Source: Tannerella forsythia (GTDB taxonomy: Bacteria > Bacteroidota > Bacteroidia > Bacteroidales > Tannerellaceae). Taken from it: DNA of 64,000 nt. The notes under the pieces were generated by a model, which was not told where the DNA came from, made no database searches, and worked only from the letters and a program-made list of their open reading frames with translations. This document shows, piece by piece, positions 26,419 to 35,211 of this stretch (position 1 is its first letter; the number at the start of each line of letters is the position of its first letter). The position numbers were made by a program, and so were the translations under genes. The stretch spans positions 62,001 to 126,000 of the forward strand of contig NZ_JUET01000119.1 in the NCBI RefSeq assembly GCF_001006485.1. Direction: 5' to 3'.

Positions 26419-27624
26419 ATGAATTGGAGAGAAAACATCAAGAACGTCTTTCGCCATCCTGTTTTCAACCGCTACACGACTGTTGGCGTTGTATGGGGCA
26501 TGGCTACGCTGGCAGCATGGCTGCTCAAACATCCCAACAATAATTTTATCATCTTCCGAAACGTATTTTGGCATGTCTTACACCAAATGCCACTCTATGC
26601 CGAATATCCGGAAATTTATCACGACATCAACCATTACGGTCCGTCGTTCAGTTTCATTGTTGCACCGTTTGCCCTCTTTCCGGTAAAGTTCGGATACCTG
26701 CTGTGGCTTGCAGCCATGAGCGCTTTGCTGTTCATAGCCATACGCACACTCCCTTTCGAGCGCAAAAAGCTTCTGTTCATCATGTGGTTTTGCGCCAACG
26801 AACTGTACACGGCACTCTGTTTGGCACAGTTCAATATTGTTATTGGCGCGATGCTCATACTTATCTTCGTCTGTATCGAAAAAGAGAAGGAGGTATGGGC
26901 GGCTTTATTGATTGTCATCGGCCTGTTTGTTAAGATTTACGGCATTGTGGGACTGGCCTTTTTCTTTTTCTCGCACCGCAAAACAAAATTGATCCTCTCC
27001 CTGATCGGATGGAGCCTCGTGTTTTTCGCGCTGCCCATGCTGTATTCTTCTCCCGAATACATCCTCCGTCAATACGGCGAATGGTTACCGGACTTAATCG
27101 CCAAGAATGCTGCCAACCATTTTTCTCTTTTCCAAAATATCTCGTTGTTGGGCATCGTACGGAAAATATCAGGCAACCCTGACTATTCCGACATGTGGCT
27201 GATCATCCCCGGACTGATTCTTTTCGCCCTGCCCTATCTGCGCACCGGGCAATATGCCTCTCCGACGTTCCGACGGATGTTTTTAGTCTCCGTCATGCTG
27301 TTCGTTGTCCTGTTCAGTACCGGTAGCGAGTCGAGCAGTTACATTATCGCCCTGACAGGTGTAGCTGTTTGGTTCCGGGGCGTTCCGTGGAAGCGTCCGA
27401 AGGGAGACATCGCGTTGCTTATCTTTGCCTTTGTCCTGACCAGCATGTCACCGTCCGACCTCTTTCCTGCATTCCTCTACCGGCCTTACGTTCAACCTTA
27501 TGCGCTGAAAGCTTTGCCGTGTGTGCTGATCTGGTTCAAGCTGATCTATGAGATGATGACCCGCGATTATGCCGCGGCAGACAACCGGACGCCTGAGTTC
27601 AGCCCTTCCTCCCACAAAGAATAA
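26419..27624 (+). CDS. GT87 (DUF2029)-like integral membrane glycosyltransferase
   Basis: The 401-residue polytopic protein has about ten membrane segments and a loop (HDINHYGPSFSFIVAPFALFP) that matches the acceptor/lipid-donor loop of GT87/DUF2029 polyprenyl-phosphate-mannose-type transferases, whose catalytic Asp lies early in the chain. It probably adds a sugar from a polyprenyl-phosphate donor on the periplasmic face. The polysaccharide deacetylase gene follows 32 bases later, so the two may modify the same cell-surface glycan. The exact sugar is unknown. Confidence 0.75.
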   Translation: MNWRENIKNVFRHPVFNRYTTVGVVWGMATLAAWLLKHPNNNFIIFRNVFWHVLHQMPLYAEYPEIYHDINHYGPSFSFIVAPFALFPVKFGYLLWLAAMSALLFIAIRTLPFERKKLLFIMWFCANELYTALCLAQFNIVIGAMLILIFVCIEKEKEVWAALLIVIGLFVKIYGIVGLAFFFFSHRKTKLILSLIGWSLVFFALPMLYSSPEYILRQYGEWLPDLIAKNAANHFSLFQNISLLGIVRKISGNPDYSDMWLIIPGLILFALPYLRTGQYASPTFRRMFLVSVMLFVVLFSTGSESSSYIIALTGVAVWFRGVPWKRPKGDIALLIFAFVLTSMSPSDLFPAFLYRPYVQPYALKALPCVLIWFKLIYEMMTRDYAAADNRTPEFSPSSHKE

Positions 27625-27656
27625 CCAAAGAGAGAGAACATGCCATCTAATTGCCT

Positions 27657-28436
27657 ATGATACTGCTTAGTTTTGACATCGAAGAATTTGACCTGCCGTT
27701 TGAATACGGCCTGTCACTGTCGTGGGAAGAACAGATCCGCATCTCGTCCGAAGGTTGCCGGAAGATTTTGAGCGGCCTTTCCCGCCATGAGGTAAAAGCG
27801 ACGTTTTTCTGCACCGCCCGCTTTGCGGAGAACGCTCCCGAGCTGATCCGTGAGATCAGTGAGAGCGGACACGAAATAGCCTCGCATGGCTACGCGCACA
27901 GCGCCTTTGAAGAAGCAGACCTGAAACGCTCGAAAGACTTTTTGGAGACACTCACCGGCCAATGCGTCGGAGGCTTCCGCATGCCCCGCATGGCCAACGT
28001 CTCGGACGCTGCGCTTGTCGAGGCCGGATACACCTACAACTCTTCCCTCAACCCCACCTTCCTGCCCGGACGATACAATCATTGGCACGAACCGCGCACT
28101 TGGTTCCGGCAGAACGGACTGCTTCAACTGCCCGCCTCAACAACTCCGAACATACGTTTCCCGCTCTTCTGGCTGTCTTTTCATCACCTGCCCGGAGCCC
28201 TCTACCGACGACTGGCACTCCGAACATACAAGCACGACGGCTACCTGCTCACCTACTTTCATCCGTGGGAGTTCATGCCCATACAGCAAATCAAAGGACT
28301 ACCATATACGGTCACGCACAATGCCGGAAATAATGCCGAAATACGTTTGGATAAGTTGATCGGTTTCTTCCGAAAACGAAACGTACCATTCGGAACATTC
28401 CGCGAATTTATTGAAACATTACCCCCCACGTCATAA
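27657..28436 (+). CDS. Polysaccharide deacetylase family protein (NodB-like)
   Basis: The product (about 259 residues) begins MILLSFDIEEFDLP, where Asp-Ile-Glu-Glu is the start of the NodB motif. It continues with CTARFAENAPELIREI, SGHEIASHGYAHS (the HxxxH metal site) and LTYFHPWEF (the late His motif). It is likely a metal-dependent de-N-acetylase or related hydrolase acting in the cytoplasm or at the membrane. ATG 27657 is preferred over the TTG at 27651, although both are in frame. It pairs with the GT87-like gene upstream. No signal peptide is seen. Confidence 0.88.
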   Translation: MILLSFDIEEFDLPFEYGLSLSWEEQIRISSEGCRKILSGLSRHEVKATFFCTARFAENAPELIREISESGHEIASHGYAHSAFEEADLKRSKDFLETLTGQCVGGFRMPRMANVSDAALVEAGYTYNSSLNPTFLPGRYNHWHEPRTWFRQNGLLQLPASTTPNIRFPLFWLSFHHLPGALYRRLALRTYKHDGYLLTYFHPWEFMPIQQIKGLPYTVTHNAGNNAEIRLDKLIGFFRKRNVPFGTFREFIETLPPTS

Positions 28437-28558
28437 CTTCTTCACGGGCGATACGAAAAAAATATCGGCCAATAACATCTTTTAACATCACTCTCGCATC
28501 AACATTACGAAACATTCGTACATTCGCGTTCGATTAGTAACATAAAACGATTGTAATC

Positions 28559-28918
28559 ATGGAAAAATTAACACAACAAGAAGAAGAAGCCATGTTGATT
28601 GTATGGCAACAGGGGGAGGGCACGATTCGTAGCTATCACGAACAAAGCGGAAAGCCGCTCATGCCTTACACGACCTTTGCGTCCATCATTAAAAATCTGG
28701 ATCGCAAGAAATATTTGAAGATGCGGCGTGTAGGAACGACGAACTTGTGTAAACCGCTGATTTCGGAGAAAGAATACAAACGTAAATTCATGTCGGGATT
28801 TATTCGCGATTATTTTCAGAACTCGTACAAAGAAATGGTCTCGTTCTTCGCCCGCGAAGAGAAGATTTCGGCCGATGATTTGAAAGAGATTATCCGTATT
28901 ATCGAAAAACAAAAATAG
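28559..28918 (+). CDS. BlaI/MecI/CopY family repressor
   Basis: The 119-residue product starts LTQQEEEAMLIVWQQGEGTI and contains YTTFASIIKNLDRKKYLKM, the winged-helix core of BlaI/MecI repressors. Its C-terminal helix dimerises. It binds operators upstream and is normally inactivated by cleavage when the partner sensor is triggered. A loose inverted pair GATTA/TAATC at about 28532-28558 sits just before the ATG and could be an operator. The sensor gene follows 6 bases later. Confidence 0.92.
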   Translation: MEKLTQQEEEAMLIVWQQGEGTIRSYHEQSGKPLMPYTTFASIIKNLDRKKYLKMRRVGTTNLCKPLISEKEYKRKFMSGFIRDYFQNSYKEMVSFFAREEKISADDLKEIIRIIEKQK

Positions 28919-28924
28919 AAAACG

Positions 28925-30790
28925 ATGGAAACATGGACTTATTTACTGAAGGTAAACGCGGCTATCGCTGTGTTTTATATGGTATACAGATGGTGTTATC
29001 GGAATGACACGTTTTTTACCTTGCGACGGTATTTGCTTCAAGGCATCTTATTCTTGTCGGTCGTATATCCGTTTACCGACTTCTCGAAATGGTTTGTGCG
29101 TAGCCACACACTGACCGAAGCGGCGTTTACATATACGCAATATATGCCGGAACTGACGGTGACACCGTCGGTCGAAGCTCCCGCGACCTACTCATTGGGA
29201 GATTACGCGCTATGGCTGTATCTTGCGGTGACGGGATTTCTGTTGTTGCGGCTGATGGTTCGTCTGACGCAGCTCGTATGGTTACGGTGGCGCAGTCCAC
29301 AGGTAGAGATGGAGGGCGCACGCGTCAGCCGATTGCAGCGGCCGGCTACTCCTTTCTCGTTTTTCAACTGGATTTTTATACATCCCGAGATGCACCGGAA
29401 AGAAGAACTGAAAGAGATTCTGGCACACGAACAGATACATGTCCGTCAGCATCATTCGTTCGACATCTTGCTGGCCGAGCTGTCCTGTGCCGTCTGCTGG
29501 TTTAATCCGATGGCATGGATGCTCAAGAAAGAAATTCACAGCAACCTCGAATTTCTCGTCGACCATCGCGTGGTGAAGGACGGAGCCGACGCTCGCAGCT
29601 ACCAGTATCATTTATTACGCATGGCGCATCAGCCCGTGCAGGCCGCGCTCGCCAATCAATTCAACACCTCGCCGCTGAAAAAGCGCATCCGGATGCTTAA
29701 CGCCAAGCAATCGCCCAAAGTGAAGCTGGTGGCCTACACCTTAGTGCTACCCTTGGCATTGTTGCTGCTCGTAGCCAATAACGCGGGCGCGATGACCGAG
29801 CGTATGTCCGGGTTGCTCGACGCTTCTCTGCCCATGTTGCAGGGACATACGGAAAACCTGTCCGACACGAAGAAAGAAGACACCCTCGTCGTATCGGGTA
29901 CCGTAGTCGACGGGCAGGGAGCGCTGCAAGGCGTGAGCATCCTCATCAGCGGAACATACAGCGGCACGATCAGCGACGAGAACGGACGATTTCAGATTCG
30001 CATGCAGGCCGGAGACACGTTGAACTTCTCATATATCGGAATGGCGCCGGTACATCTTGTACCGAAGGCTTCGGGCGATGTCGGGAAAATCGAGATGAAA
30101 CGTAAAAAAGAAAACCTCGATGAGATCGTCGTTGTAGGATATACCTCCTCCGAGAAAACCACACGAAACGACCGCAAACCATCAACCGGATCCGAAGGTG
30201 AACCGATCTTTACCGTTGTGGAAGAGATGCCTCAGTTTCCCGGCGGACAAGCCGCTTTGATGCAATATATCGCCCGGAATATCAAATATCCGGTGATCGC
30301 GCAGGAAAATGGCATTCAGGGGCGCGTAGTTTGTCAGTTCATCATCGATGAACGCGGAAACACGGCCGACGTACAGGTGGTTCAGGGCGTCGATCCGTTG
30401 TTAGACAAAGAAGCAGTTCGCCTCATCGAGGAGATGCCCCGATGGAAGCCCGGAAAACAGCGCGGCAAACCCGTATCGGTCGAATATACTGTACCGGTTA
30501 ACTTCCGCTTAACCAAAGGAGCCGTATGCTCCATACAGAAAGACACGACACGGCAGACACAAAGCAGGCAGGCTCCTATCAGGTACTATCTGAACGGCAA
30601 AGAAATCTTTTCCGAACGGATGAAAAGCATCCCTCCCGCAGAGATTGAAAACATACACGTACTGAACACGGAGAACCGGCAGATGGAACATAAGGATAAA
30701 ACCGCTTCGAAAATTATTATCATCACTACCTTGGACGCGACAGCCGACGAACGCGCCCGAAACGAAGAAATTAAGAAGAAGTTTAATTAG
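28925..30790 (+). CDS. BlaR1/MecR1-like M56 peptidase with carboxypeptidase-regulatory and TonB C-terminal domains
   Basis: The 621-residue product has about four membrane segments. A zinc peptidase site HEQIH (His168, Glu169, His172) follows a typical M56 context. A CarboxypepD-regulatory-like beta domain lies at about 322-395 (VSGTVVDGQGALQGVSI), and a TonB C-terminal-like domain at about 430-530 (NIKYPVIAQENGIQGRVV). It likely senses an envelope signal and cleaves the BlaI partner. Unlike BlaR1 it lacks a penicillin-binding sensor; the TonB-like domain may instead couple it to an outer-membrane process. No beta-lactamase is near. Confidence 0.9.
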   Translation: METWTYLLKVNAAIAVFYMVYRWCYRNDTFFTLRRYLLQGILFLSVVYPFTDFSKWFVRSHTLTEAAFTYTQYMPELTVTPSVEAPATYSLGDYALWLYLAVTGFLLLRLMVRLTQLVWLRWRSPQVEMEGARVSRLQRPATPFSFFNWIFIHPEMHRKEELKEILAHEQIHVRQHHSFDILLAELSCAVCWFNPMAWMLKKEIHSNLEFLVDHRVVKDGADARSYQYHLLRMAHQPVQAALANQFNTSPLKKRIRMLNAKQSPKVKLVAYTLVLPLALLLLVANNAGAMTERMSGLLDASLPMLQGHTENLSDTKKEDTLVVSGTVVDGQGALQGVSILISGTYSGTISDENGRFQIRMQAGDTLNFSYIGMAPVHLVPKASGDVGKIEMKRKKENLDEIVVVGYTSSEKTTRNDRKPSTGSEGEPIFTVVEEMPQFPGGQAALMQYIARNIKYPVIAQENGIQGRVVCQFIIDERGNTADVQVVQGVDPLLDKEAVRLIEEMPRWKPGKQRGKPVSVEYTVPVNFRLTKGAVCSIQKDTTRQTQSRQAPIRYYLNGKEIFSERMKSIPPAEIENIHVLNTENRQMEHKDKTASKIIIITTLDATADERARNEEIKKKFN

Positions 30791-30824
30791 TTCTCAGATT
30801 ACTAATTACTAAGCGATCGATTTC

Positions 30825-30863
30825 AAAAGGGTGTGCCCGAAACGTTTTTTCGGCACACCCTTT
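30825..30863 (+). terminator. Terminator hairpin after the M56 gene
   Basis: AAAAGGGTGTGCC (30825-30837) pairs with GGCACACCCTTT (30852-30863). A T-run lies inside the loop and a short pyrimidine-rich tail follows. Confidence 0.65.
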
Positions 30864-31000
30864 CGATATGTAGAAGAAGTATAGAAAAACAACGCGCTAA
30901 AGATAAGAGCAAGAGCCCCTACCGACAAGGAGAGCGAGTATATCATAGGCAAGCGACGGAATAATATCCCCATAGCGATGCACGAAACATTTTTGATACG

Positions 31001-31008
31001 TATCTTTG
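31001..31008 (+). promoter_or_regulatory. -7 element of the DUF4221-like gene
   Basis: TATCTTTG fits TAnnTTTG, 68 bases before the ATG at 31077. Confidence 0.45.
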
Positions 31009-31076
31009 ACGCGCCGAAAGTAAGCGGTACAGGGCACAACCCCTACAACAAAACATATACGCGTAAATAAAACGAA

Positions 31077-32214
31077 ATGAAACAGTTCTGTTTAATCCTT
31101 GCCGGCGTGTTGATGATACTCGCATGTTCGCACGAAAAGAAAGTGACCGAGAAAAAAAAAAAGCCCGGAAACCATCATCGGAATGGAAAAAGATACATTG
31201 TCTATCGACCTCGACGATACGTCATTGCCCCACTATCATACCCTAGCGGCATTCAGCTTGAATACGAACGATTATTTAATCGGTTATAACGATCAAACGC
31301 ATGCTCTAGACGTTTTTGATTTTACAAACGGGGTTGTCCGCGATATAAAGCTCTACCGCGAAGGAAGACAGGCGGTTGCCGGCGAAATAAACGGATTATA
31401 CGCCACATCGCCGGATTCGATCTGGATTTTGGCGGACAAAATCGTTTACTTGCTCGACACGACCGGCATCATACACGAAAAACACGAATTAACGGTCGAC
31501 GAAGGAGAATACATCATCAATACATCGAACTATTCGAACGCTTCGATCCAATTATATGTCAACACACACAGCCAATCAATGTATTACGTCACCCTTAAAA
31601 TGGGAGATGAACCTATATTTTACATTAACGAGGCCGATTTACGGCAGGAGAAACACAAAAAAACAGTCCTTCCGTATACCGGCGCCGAGCAAGGAGTCGG
31701 ACATCTATACGGATGGATGCAACATCCTAACGTCACCTACCATTTTCCGCTGGTGATCTACAATTTTCCTTTTAACTCGAATGTGTACACCATCGACCTG
31801 CACAGCGGAATCGTGAAAACTTACGGAGCAGACAGCCGCTATACGCGTAATACGGCGTCGGAAACACATTCGGTCACGATGGAAGACTGGTATCGGCATT
31901 TGATCGAAAATGTTCACTTCTACGAAGTCAATTACGACCCGTACAGGAAGCGTTATTACAGGCTTCATGTAAATGGAATCGATTTTACCGCCGGAATGGC
32001 GATTGATAAGCAGCTTTTTAAGAAGCAACTATTTCTGACGGTCTTCGATCAGGACTTAAACGTAATAGATGAATTCCCCCTGTCGAACGACACGTACAAT
32101 CTGAACGGAGGATGGGGCGTTTTTGAAAAAGGCTTTTTTATCATCAAAGACCATCCCAACGCGGAATTTCCCGATGATGACAAGATGAAGTATGACGTTT
32201 TCCGTTTCGGATAA
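31077..32214 (+). pseudogene. DUF4221-like lipoprotein, frameshifted in a poly-A run
   Basis: A lipoprotein signal (ILACSHEKKVTEK) begins at 31077, but the body of the protein is in another frame starting near 31160 (first Met 31183) and running to 32214. The shift falls in a run of 11 A at 31152-31162. With 10 A the frame is continuous and gives EKKKSPETIIGMEKD. The body carries MEDWYRHLIENVHFY and YDPYRKRYYRLH, typical of DUF4221 Bacteroidetes lipoproteins (beta-propeller-like, unknown role). Either the gene is phase-variable, or the sequence has a homopolymer error, or it is a true pseudogene. Confidence 0.75.
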
Positions 32215-32326
32215 AAAAGAAAAAGCCGGAAAAAGAAGCGGATATATATCCTTATCGTCCAAGTGGTGTTTGTGATAAATGAAGTCATTTCAAGGTCTTA
32301 AAAAAACAAAAAACTGTCGTCGGCTA

Positions 32327-32358
32327 TTTGGAGCTTATCGTCATAACTTGTATGTTTG
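32327..32358 (+). promoter_or_regulatory. Promoter of the first propeller-lipoprotein pair
   Basis: TTTG (32327-32330), 20 bases, TATGTTTG (32351-32358). This is a full-consensus Bacteroidetes promoter that begins the NVEALA/propeller locus. Confidence 0.75.
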
Positions 32359-32389
32359 TAGAAAAATCAGATAAAAAAAACAAAATACT

Positions 32390-33439
32390 ATGAAAATAAA
32401 AGTTATATCCGACACATTAGTAGTTATTGTAAGTATAATAATAACCTTTACATTTTCTTGCTGCACACGGAGTAAAACAACCGAAAAACATTACGACGCA
32501 GGCGATCATGTTGTCAATGTACATGAACGGATCAAAGAAATTCATATCCCTGAAGAAGATGTTTTGATAAATACTCATTCATGGCCTTATATAATCGATA
32601 ATTATTTGATTATTTGCGATTATCAATCGTACGAAAAACAACTTCTTTTTTTCGATAAAAATACGTATCGTTATATAACCGGTACCGCAGACAGGGGCAT
32701 TGGGCCCGATGAAATTACACGAATCGGACATATTGTGTTTAATAAGGATAAACGTTTGCTGTATGTTTCCGATCATGGGAAGAAGAAAATTTTCAGTTAT
32801 CATCTTGACAGTATTATTCAAAATAAAAATTATAAGCCTGAAACATGGTTAAGTATAAATGACAGTATTGCTCCTCTAAATTATATTTATATCAATGATA
32901 CACTGGCTATAATAAACACAATGATCGCTATGGGTAATTCTGATTTTAATCTCTCAATAGCCCGATGGAATATGAAAACAGATAAAATAAACCCTATGCC
33001 GTATAAACATCCTGATATCAAGAAGAAACGATATGAGTTTGATGCATCTGAAGAACATAATCTTTATGTAGAAAGTTATACGAACCACGATTTGATGACC
33101 ATTGCCGATCTCGACGGTAATTTAATTTGTAATACATACGGACCGGAATGGGGCAAAGACTATCCGAGGCCCAGAGGCTACCACACGAATGTATGGTTCT
33201 GTAGAGATAAAATTATAACCCTTTATACAGGAGATGATCGATTCGTCATAAACAAAAGAGAGATTAATCTTCCAACCAAATTTTTGATCTTCGATCTAGA
33301 TGGAAATCATCTAAAAACATTGGAGACAGATTATCATATTGTCAGATTCTGTTACGATAAAGACTATAACCGGCTTATTATGTCGTTAGACGATGAGATT
33401 CAATTCGCATACCTTGACTTAAACGGATTATTGGATTAA
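32390..33439 (+). CDS. BF3164-family 6-bladed beta-propeller lipoprotein A
   Basis: The 349-residue product has a lipoprotein signal ending in TFSCCTRS. It belongs to the BF3164/TolB-like 6-bladed propeller family, shown by repeats with Y-xx-D and by the family signature RGIGPDEITRIG near residue 102. Mature protein probably sits in the periplasm or on the surface. Its closest relative in the window is the protein at 35212-36237 (shared endings such as RLIMSLDDEIQFAYLDL). It likely forms an operon with the next gene 45 bases away. Molecular function unknown; a binding or receptor role is inference. Confidence 0.85.
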   Translation: MKIKVISDTLVVIVSIIITFTFSCCTRSKTTEKHYDAGDHVVNVHERIKEIHIPEEDVLINTHSWPYIIDNYLIICDYQSYEKQLLFFDKNTYRYITGTADRGIGPDEITRIGHIVFNKDKRLLYVSDHGKKKIFSYHLDSIIQNKNYKPETWLSINDSIAPLNYIYINDTLAIINTMIAMGNSDFNLSIARWNMKTDKINPMPYKHPDIKKKRYEFDASEEHNLYVESYTNHDLMTIADLDGNLICNTYGPEWGKDYPRPRGYHTNVWFCRDKIITLYTGDDRFVINKREINLPTKFLIFDLDGNHLKTLETDYHIVRFCYDKDYNRLIMSLDDEIQFAYLDLNGLLD

Positions 33440-33484
33440 CTAACATAATACACACACTTCATTATAAATTAAATCCTGAAACAG

Positions 33485-34591
33485 ATGAAACAAAACGTAT
33501 TTTTATGGTTCGTAATCATGGGTTTTTCCATGTTATCAAGTTGTCAAATTTCGCATGAGACCTCTCCCACTTCTTTTATGGGATTCAAAGATCAGATCGT
33601 TTATGTAAAAGAATTTTCTCAGACTTTTACCCTTTCGGGCGAGACGGTTCCCGATATCGACATCATCGGTATACAGGATATTCAGATTTGCGATACGATG
33701 ATTATTTTTTCCGGAAAAGGACAAGAGAATCTTTGGGCTTGTTATTCCTTGCCCCGATACGATTACTTGGGTAGCCTGCTAACGAAAGGAAATGGTCCGA
33801 ACGAATTTATTCAGGCTCCCTGGGTGAGTTCGGCTACTTTTTTCAACGAGCGGGATGAGTTGCATGCCGGCATCTACGACTTTCAAAGAGGGAGAGTATT
33901 CAATGCCAATATTACGCAAACACTTAAAACCGGAAAGCTCGACATGCATCTTATGCGGGATTCATTGCCGCCTTTTCTGTTTAACTTCTTTATCATCGAC
34001 TCCGCGCGCTATTTTTGCAAAGAAGCCAACCATCAGCAGACTCAGCAGACCAGATATCTTATCGAAAGAGACAAACAACTGCATCCGGCTGTTTTTGATT
34101 CATTGAATTGCGTTAAACTTGAAGAAATGCAAGATATCAACATCTTGTCGACCATCACCAAATTCAATCCGGCTCGCAATATCGTCGTAGAAATGCCTGT
34201 CGGACTGAATTATCTGAACATGTATTCGCTCGACGGAATGTTTACCCGAACCCTCTGTATCGGCGATAAAGTAGACGATATCGAAGATATTCAGAACAAA
34301 AAACTATGGGAACGAATCTATACGTTTAACGACATAGCGACTTTCCCTGATTTTTGGGGAGTTGTGTATATCAATGAAGATGCAAAGACCTATCAAACCG
34401 GCAGAAAAAAATTACCCTGCATTTATTTGTTCGATTGGGAGGGTAAGCCTTTAGCCGAACTGAAATTACAACATTTTATCACGACATTCGATATCGATCT
34501 CCGCAACCGTACGCTTTACACGTTCGATCTTGAGGATGAAGTCCTTCATAAATACGATATCAGCGAGATACTGACAAAAATCGGGCAGTAA
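33485..34591 (+). CDS. 6-bladed beta-propeller lipoprotein B
   Basis: The 368-residue product starts with a lipoprotein signal (SMLSSCQIS) and carries the KGNGPNEF signature near residue 104 used by this propeller family. The rest has repeated beta segments such as YLNMYSLDGMFT and YLFDWEGKPLAELKL. Related to but clearly distinct from lipoprotein A. It is the last intact gene before two gene scars (34622-34747). It may bind a peptide or glycan made by the locus, but this cannot be shown from sequence. Confidence 0.8.
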   Translation: MKQNVFLWFVIMGFSMLSSCQISHETSPTSFMGFKDQIVYVKEFSQTFTLSGETVPDIDIIGIQDIQICDTMIIFSGKGQENLWACYSLPRYDYLGSLLTKGNGPNEFIQAPWVSSATFFNERDELHAGIYDFQRGRVFNANITQTLKTGKLDMHLMRDSLPPFLFNFFIIDSARYFCKEANHQQTQQTRYLIERDKQLHPAVFDSLNCVKLEEMQDINILSTITKFNPARNIVVEMPVGLNYLNMYSLDGMFTRTLCIGDKVDDIEDIQNKKLWERIYTFNDIATFPDFWGVVYINEDAKTYQTGRKKLPCIYLFDWEGKPLAELKLQHFITTFDIDLRNRTLYTFDLEDEVLHKYDISEILTKIGQ

Positions 34592-34621
34592 GCAGTTTGT
34601 AGACATATAGAGGAATAAAGA

Positions 34622-34684
34622 AATCACTCCATCTATGGAATTGCCTATAACCCCGAAGGAATATGGGTAGAGTATAAACTATAA
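34622..34684 (+). pseudogene. Scar: 3' end of a propeller lipoprotein gene
   Basis: Twenty codons plus stop read HSIYGIAYNPEGI and onward, matching the last residues of the propeller gene at 43494-44546 (HSIYGIAYNPEGI there too). The rest of the gene is missing. It is a leftover of a deleted or replaced cassette. Confidence 0.75.
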
Positions 34685-34720
34685 TTGCTCCTCTATATGT
34701 TTTTTTCGGAAACCGAATAA

Positions 34721-34747
34721 GAACGTTTTATGAAATCCATTCGGTAA
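34721..34747 (+). pseudogene. Scar: 3' end of a signal peptidase gene
   Basis: The nine codons ERFMKSIR-stop match exactly the end of the S26 peptidase at 40829-41731. It lies 36 bases after the propeller scar and just before the first NVEALA promoter, the same position the intact gene would occupy relative to an NVEALA unit. Confidence 0.7.
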
Positions 34748-34795
34748 TATGGCAAGGGTTTAAAAGTTAAAAAAGTAAAAAAAACAAGACAAACA

Positions 34796-34827
34796 TTTGG
34801 ATATATCAAAAACATGCTATACGTTTG
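34796..34827 (+). promoter_or_regulatory. NVEALA promoter 1
   Basis: TTTG (34796-34799), 20 bases, TACGTTTG (34820-34827). The spacer starts GATATATCAAAAA, shared with the other NVEALA promoters. Transcription start near 34834. Confidence 0.8.
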
Positions 34828-34854
34828 CAGAACAAATTTTAAAGACTAAATACA

Positions 34855-35088
34855 ATGAAGACAAAAATTTTAGGAGGAATATTTACCCTCGTAGTGATGG
34901 TAGCGGTAAGCTACGGAGTGGACAAAAGTAAAAGTATGCGAAATGATGTCAACCTCTCGGATATGACATTAAGCAATGTAGAGGCATTAGCAAGCGGAGA
35001 ATTAGCGGATTGTGAGTATGGATGCTTTGCTAATGGGGATGGATGTTGGTGCTATGATTGGTATCCTTGTTACAGAGAAGCAAAATAG
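34855..35088 (+). CDS. NVEALA peptide 1
   Basis: The 77-residue precursor starts MKTKILGGIF, followed by a hydrophobic segment to about Tyr20 and a charged linker. The family motif NVEALA lies at 41-46. The remaining 31 residues are the unique part, acidic and aromatic with five Cys (CEYGC, CWC, YPC). The leader is shared with three other genes in the window while the tail is not. ALA at the motif end fits an AxA signal-peptidase cut. It is probably an exported, disulfide-rich peptide. A stem-loop follows, then a propeller lipoprotein gene. Confidence 0.85.
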   Translation: MKTKILGGIFTLVVMVAVSYGVDKSKSMRNDVNLSDMTLSNVEALASGELADCEYGCFANGDGCWCYDWYPCYREAK

Positions 35089-35151
35089 ATTGCTCATAAC
35101 GCTCACTCTCTTTGGAAAAAGATTGAGCAAAGTTTTTTAAATTAAATGAAT

Positions 35152-35176
35152 ATGGAGAGGACAAAACCCTCTCCAT
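35152..35176 (+). terminator. Stem-loop after NVEALA peptide 1
   Basis: ATGGAGAGG (35152-35160) pairs with CCTCTCCAT (35168-35176) around ACAAAAC. No strong T-run follows, so it may only partly stop transcription and set a ratio between peptide and downstream operon. Confidence 0.55.
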
Positions 35177-35211
35177 ATATTATATAAAATCATCAAAAAA
35201 GAAGTATTTTT

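Noticed and set aside
30809-31039. 76-codon minus-strand frame with a hydrophobic stretch
   Set aside because: It covers a terminator and the promoter of the next gene, and no start or family support was found.
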